A DNA stretch of 64,000 nt from the NCBI GenBank assembly GCA_038501785.1, contig JBAMJR010000099.1:2141501-2205500 (forward strand), read 5' to 3'. The stretch's first letter is position 1. Every line of letters starts with the position of its first letter. The notes beneath the pieces were generated by a model, which did no database searches, was not told the origin of the DNA, and saw only the letters and a list, made by a program, of their open reading frames with translations. The translations under genes and the position numbers were made by a program. Source of the DNA: Myoxocephalus aenaeus. Its lineage: Eukaryota > Chordata > Actinopteri > Perciformes > Cottidae. This document shows, piece after piece, positions 59,601 to 64,000 of this stretch.

Positions 59601-62600
59601 ACATAAACTTCAGTATATGAAAAACTTAAAGACAGGATCCTTCTAACAGCACCCTCATAATTCTCAGTTCGATAAAAATTGTGATAATAACAACAACATC
59701 AATAATAACAACAACAATCAGTCTAAACCAAAAAGGGACAACAGAAGCAATTCCCAATGTTGGTGAGTGCAGCTATCTTTTGGATGAAGCACTTGCTTAG
59801 AACTCTCACGTTCTAATTTATCTCTCTCTAGGAGAACGGGAAGATGCATGAGACACTATTTTTCAGTTGCAGAGCCAGTTTGTGATTTAGACTGGTATGC
59901 CAGCTGCATTGTTTTAAAATCATATTGTGCAGTATTAACTCATCTCAGTCTTAACGACAGTTCTAAACTCTAACTTGCAACCAGAAATACACAAGACTGT
60001 TTTATTGATCTCTTGTGGCAAATTTAGTACTAAATGAGCATTTTGGTGCCGTTTTACACTCCACATCCTATTACCTGTGAATCACAGGGTGACTTTTTCA
60101 AATGTTTCAAAGTCTGACAGCAGCAAAAATACACTATTGTCATACACACGCACGCATGCACACACGCACGCACACAGACACACACATGGTGTGTGGGGCC
60201 CTACCAGCCTTTCCACTAGAGTCTCTGTCAGTATTTACAGGCTGTGGTCCTGGACTGACTACAGACAGACACACTCATGGAAGGGAGGAGACGCCTGGCT
60301 CTGCCAAGCGCCATGGCTGGACAGCCCTCCAAGGTCCTGGGGTGTGAGAAAGTCCTGTGTGGCATCCCTGGAAACCAATCCGATACAGACTCAATTCTGA
60401 ATTCAATTTGTCTAGTCCAAATGATAAAAGTTGAACAAACACAGTAAGGTCATTGTGGGATGAAAATTTTCCAAACAGAATAATTATGAGTGCAGTAATC
60501 ATTTGATTTATTAAGTGACTTGCATTAGTAATGAATTGGCAGTAATCTATAGGAAAATAAGACTTACTGTAAGCACTCAAACAGTTACGCTAAAAATAAG
60601 CCTGCTCATCCATTTTAACTTTTTTTTGACCTGTCAGCCCACAGTTATGTGCACAGTATTTTCATCTGTCATGGTTAACAGTGGGATTTTGTTTCTGTGA
60701 CCAAGTCATATTTCAATATGACAAACTGTTAAGATCTGCTGCATACTGTAGAGCCGTACCATACATATGCACACATCTAATGTCATGTGTCCACAGCAAC
60801 ACAATACAGGCATCATCTGGTTTGTTCATCATAAGAAATTATCGACAAGTAAGCGGTTTCAAGCGTCGTACAATCTGCTGTTGACCTGAAATGTGCAATA
60901 CTCCAGCATGCACAAACTAATGCATCTGTTAGAGGATGCCTGAAATACCTAGATTGATTGTTTCTCAATATATGTAAGCCGTTTCAATTTCAAGATGACT
61001 CTAGTCCTGGATACAATTATGGGGTTAATTGTTTGATGTGCAAGGAAAATGCTTATCGCACAGTTGACTAGAGCGAGAAAAGAGGACAATTAATTGAGCT
61101 GAGCTAATACAATGGACAGCACCACATTGTGGGGATATATTGGATATATAGTTAAACGGTAAAAAGACAAGTCAGCCACATATTGCTCTCAACCTAGTGC
61201 TCATGTTTGAATGCATTTGACTGCAAATGTATAAAGGACATGGAGGGTTTCCATGGCTCAGTGCCATGCATGCTGTAACTGTTAAGGAAGACTACAGGAG
61301 GGGTTACCTCCAGCTCCAAGAGGCCTCCAAGGATCAGGTCTTAGTCTGCCCACATAGAAAGAGGGAATACCATAAAGCTAAAGGGATAACAAATGGGACA
61401 ACATAGACAAGGATTTATGAAGTGCTGAAACACTCCCCACTTTTTCTCCACAAAAAAACCCCACCATGCTGGATAGAGGGATGAAAAATAGCAGGATGCT
61501 CTGGAAGGTGAGAGATAGAGAAAATGGAGCGAGAAGGATGGCCTGCCAGAAGAAAAAAAAAAGTGTAGTCTTGACTGTAGAGGGGGAAAAAAGACAAGAT
61601 TGGGGAAAAGAAACCGCTTCCTCTCAAACTCCTGCTCATCAGTATGAAGCTATTACCAATGTCAAAGTGCTTTCGTGGGCCAGACATGTTGTCAGTGCCC
61701 TCAAGTGATTTTGCTATTCAAGCTTCTCCAATGTACCTCAACATGTATTTCTCAGGAAAAGACTAACATATACTTAGTACAGATTGGAATGCCTGATTGG
61801 ATATTGTGTATCAGCTGTCTGGTTTAGAATTTAGTTATTTGGTTTTCCACAAGGTCGGTCATAGTCCTGCCGCCACGACTTTCCTGCTTCTAGAGATGCA
61901 GGGTATTTACTCTGATGTAAAATTGGAAAGCAGGTGTTCTCTTACCTCAACAAAATCCCAGCCAGATACAAAGACACAGTTTAGGCCGGCATACCCAGAG
62001 CTTTTCATCATCTCCTAATTGGCCCATCTGCAGTCAAGACAGGCTGGACTCGCTTGAGCAACTTGCCTCATTGGTTTGTATCACTCCCGATGCTCTCTGC
62101 AGTCTTGAAGTGACCCCTGTGTTTGGCACATTTCTGAACCAAATATTTTTTGTGATTGGATCACTTTTGGAAGACAGTCACAAAAGGGATCTATGCAAAA
62201 AAAATACTACCGATCAAGGTTATGACAACATTAATCTGCTTTTGTCCAATTTGATATAGTCTTGGCTCTGAGTGTACATATGAGCGGTCAGTGAAGCTCA
62301 ACAGACATATCAGCAGATATCAGCAGACACCCAGATGTGTCTGCCAAAGAGATGGCTTTGTGTCGAAATTAAAATAATGACCAATGTAGTTTGTACAATT
62401 AAAAAAACAACTCTTAATGCAGTGTATCATGGCTGTGACACTATAGCCTGTTCTCTCCAACAGGATATTTCCCGTGCTCGGTCAGAGTCGCATGTATAGA
62501 AATTTCAGGCACGCTTACTTTTGTTTGTAGTTTGAAATATGTTCTCTTTTAATTAGCAGCATTAATGTGAGCTCCTACATCTCTGATCATCCATCTTGTC

Positions 62601-63737
62601 AGTGTGGGCTGCAATGACACTTTTTTCTTCTCAGCTTTTAGATGTAGTCCTTTGTTCAGTTTGATCAATCACTTGAGAGACTGACCTTGCAGTAAAAGCA
62701 AACTCCTCAGAGGACACAGTCTGGTGTGAGGTATGGTACTCGCCTCTCACCAGCCTGTTCCCATTTTAGCTATACAGCTGCATTGGCAGCCAGATTGTCT
62801 TCACAGATCCAGCCATTTTCCCATGTTGGTTACTTTTGGTGTTGGGGAGTCTCCCAGTTTATCTTTATCGATATCAAAGGTGGCTCCCTGCTTTGATCAA
62901 TTTTCGCAGGAGCTCTTGATGCTTCTGGGCTAAAAGGAATCAATGCATGTGCAAACAGCCTTGTGTCTCTTACTCTCACTGATTCTCTCTGCCTCACTCA
63001 TTTCCTCATGGTACTGTGAAGCTGAGCCTGATCTCCATTCAGGCTGCCCTCCTAATTGCCTCATTTGAGAAAATGGAGCAATCGGGCCCATTTTCCCTGC
63101 TACTCTACCATTGATGATTCAGACAGGGGTCCATGGAGCAATGCAAGAATGGTTTCTCTATCGTCATTCTGTCTACTTTCATTCACCAGTGTCTGTGGTC
63201 CATCAGATTGACTGTCTGATTCAAAATCTAATTTATCAGTGCATGATGGGAAATATATCCTACACATTTACAGTGCTAATTAGCCATTCCAGTAATTAAA
63301 GCCAATCACTAGTGCACTCAAATAGGTTTTAAATAAGCTAACTGAGCATGGAGATAAATGTTAAGTACACCTTTTCTTTTTTCGGCATCAGCAAAATGAT
63401 TGGACCCGTTTATGCTGTGTTGGTGCAGTGAAACAATTTGACCCCTGAACTTCTAAATCTTGATTGATTATGTGTGCAGGGTCCATGCACGTCTCTTCAT
63501 GTTCTGTCTGTGGTAAAATCCTTTAAAACCTGACCTTAGCATGAATTCAGCATTGTCCACAGGCCAGGGAAGGGGATGCAGGGATAAAGATCTGAGGGGC
63601 CAGGGGGTTGCACAAAGTGCCAGCATGAGGAGAATTTGATACTGAATCTAGAGCTGCTGCACAGTAGAGGAAATATAGGGGGCTTAGGGACCTGACAGAG
63701 ACATAATTCAATATAGCCTCAGGAAAAGACGGAAGGT
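59601..63737. other. Non-coding stretch
   Basis: No gene recognised. A degenerate CA/CG tract lies at 60,144-60,186, and a short repeat shared with 33.85 kb at 59,843-59,940. Confidence 0.5.
60144..60186. repeat. Degenerate (CA)/(CGCA) tract
   Basis: CACACGCACGCATGCACACA-type alternation over about 43 bases. Confidence 0.9.

Positions 63738-63763
<26 letters not shown>
63738..63763. repeat. (CA)13 microsatellite
   Basis: A 26-base CA run. Confidence 0.96.
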
Positions 63764-63768
<5 letters not shown>

Positions 63769-63777
63769 AGTATAACT

Positions 63778-64000
63778 CAGTGGTTCTCAACCTTTTTTCA
63801 GTGATGTACCCCCCTGTGAAATATTTTTTTCAGCCAAGTACCCCCTCATGAGCGCAAAGCATTTGAAAGAATCTGTTTGTTTATTGAATATTTATTAAAT
63901 AACTGTCATTGTTCAGCTTCCCGTCTCTTCTGCCATTCTACCTCACGCTCACCTAATCAGTTCATTCAGTGCACCTGTTAGTCACACCCAACTCGTCAGC
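63778..64000 (+). mobile_element. Left end of a hAT (Charlie-like) element, continues past the window
   Basis: It starts CAGTGGTTCTCAACCTTTTT, the classic hAT terminal repeat, and continues CAGTGATGTACCCCCCTGTG and CAAGTACCCCCTCATGAGCG, as in a widespread fish hAT family. The left target site would be GTATAACT (63,770-63,777). The right end lies outside the window. Confidence 0.7.

Overview
The window looks like non-coding DNA from a teleost fish, probably a percomorph. I see no conserved host protein-coding gene. The host call rests on the repeats: long (CA/TG)n microsatellites, a Rex1/L2-type LINE fragment, a Tc1/mariner-IS630 type transposon whose transposase family is widespread in fish, hAT and ZMYM1-like hAT remnants, a Gypsy-like solo LTR, and several tRNA-derived or SINE-like teleost repeats. 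Family names come from recognising motifs. I ran no database search. Most open reading frames are random, or are (CA)n and (TG)n tracts read as His-Thr or Cys-Val.

Layout. 1-7 kb is mostly anonymous AT-rich DNA. It holds an unclassified hairpin-bearing repeat at about 2.8-3.7 kb and an AC/GT microsatellite pair at 6.55-6.75 kb. 7.1-8.8 kb has a dispersed repeat ending in a perfect 21-bp-arm hairpin, then a decayed hAT element interrupted by a 357-bp MITE with its target-site duplication. 11,475-16,366 is the most structured part: a Tc1/mariner-IS630 element with TA-flanked inverted repeats and a broken multi-exon DD35E transposase. A second, 2.48-kb foldback element with about 417-bp inverted arms sits in its 5' leader; each arm carries a 52-bp minisatellite. 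16.4-18.1 kb holds two further copies of the repeat seen at 3 kb. 20.3-20.7 kb is a CpG-enriched patch with a candidate minus-strand first exon. 24.1-25.86 kb is a 5'-truncated LINE.

From 26 kb on the sequence is largely anonymous. Exceptions are a possible small or decayed gene locus at 32.0-33.5 kb, SINE-like copies at 39.0 and 51.8 kb, and a composite structure at 47.06-48.39 kb (large hairpin, TIR element, and a solo LTR with a 5-bp duplication). There are also large dinucleotide arrays at 49.7, 50.5 and 55.5-55.7 kb, a retroposon 3' tail at 59.4-59.6 kb, and the left end of a hAT element running off the window at 63,778.

The recognisable genes are all mobile-element genes and all are damaged. 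They do not form a pathway. What the window records is successive insertion: foldback into IS630 transposon, MITE into hAT remnant, LTR into TIR element.
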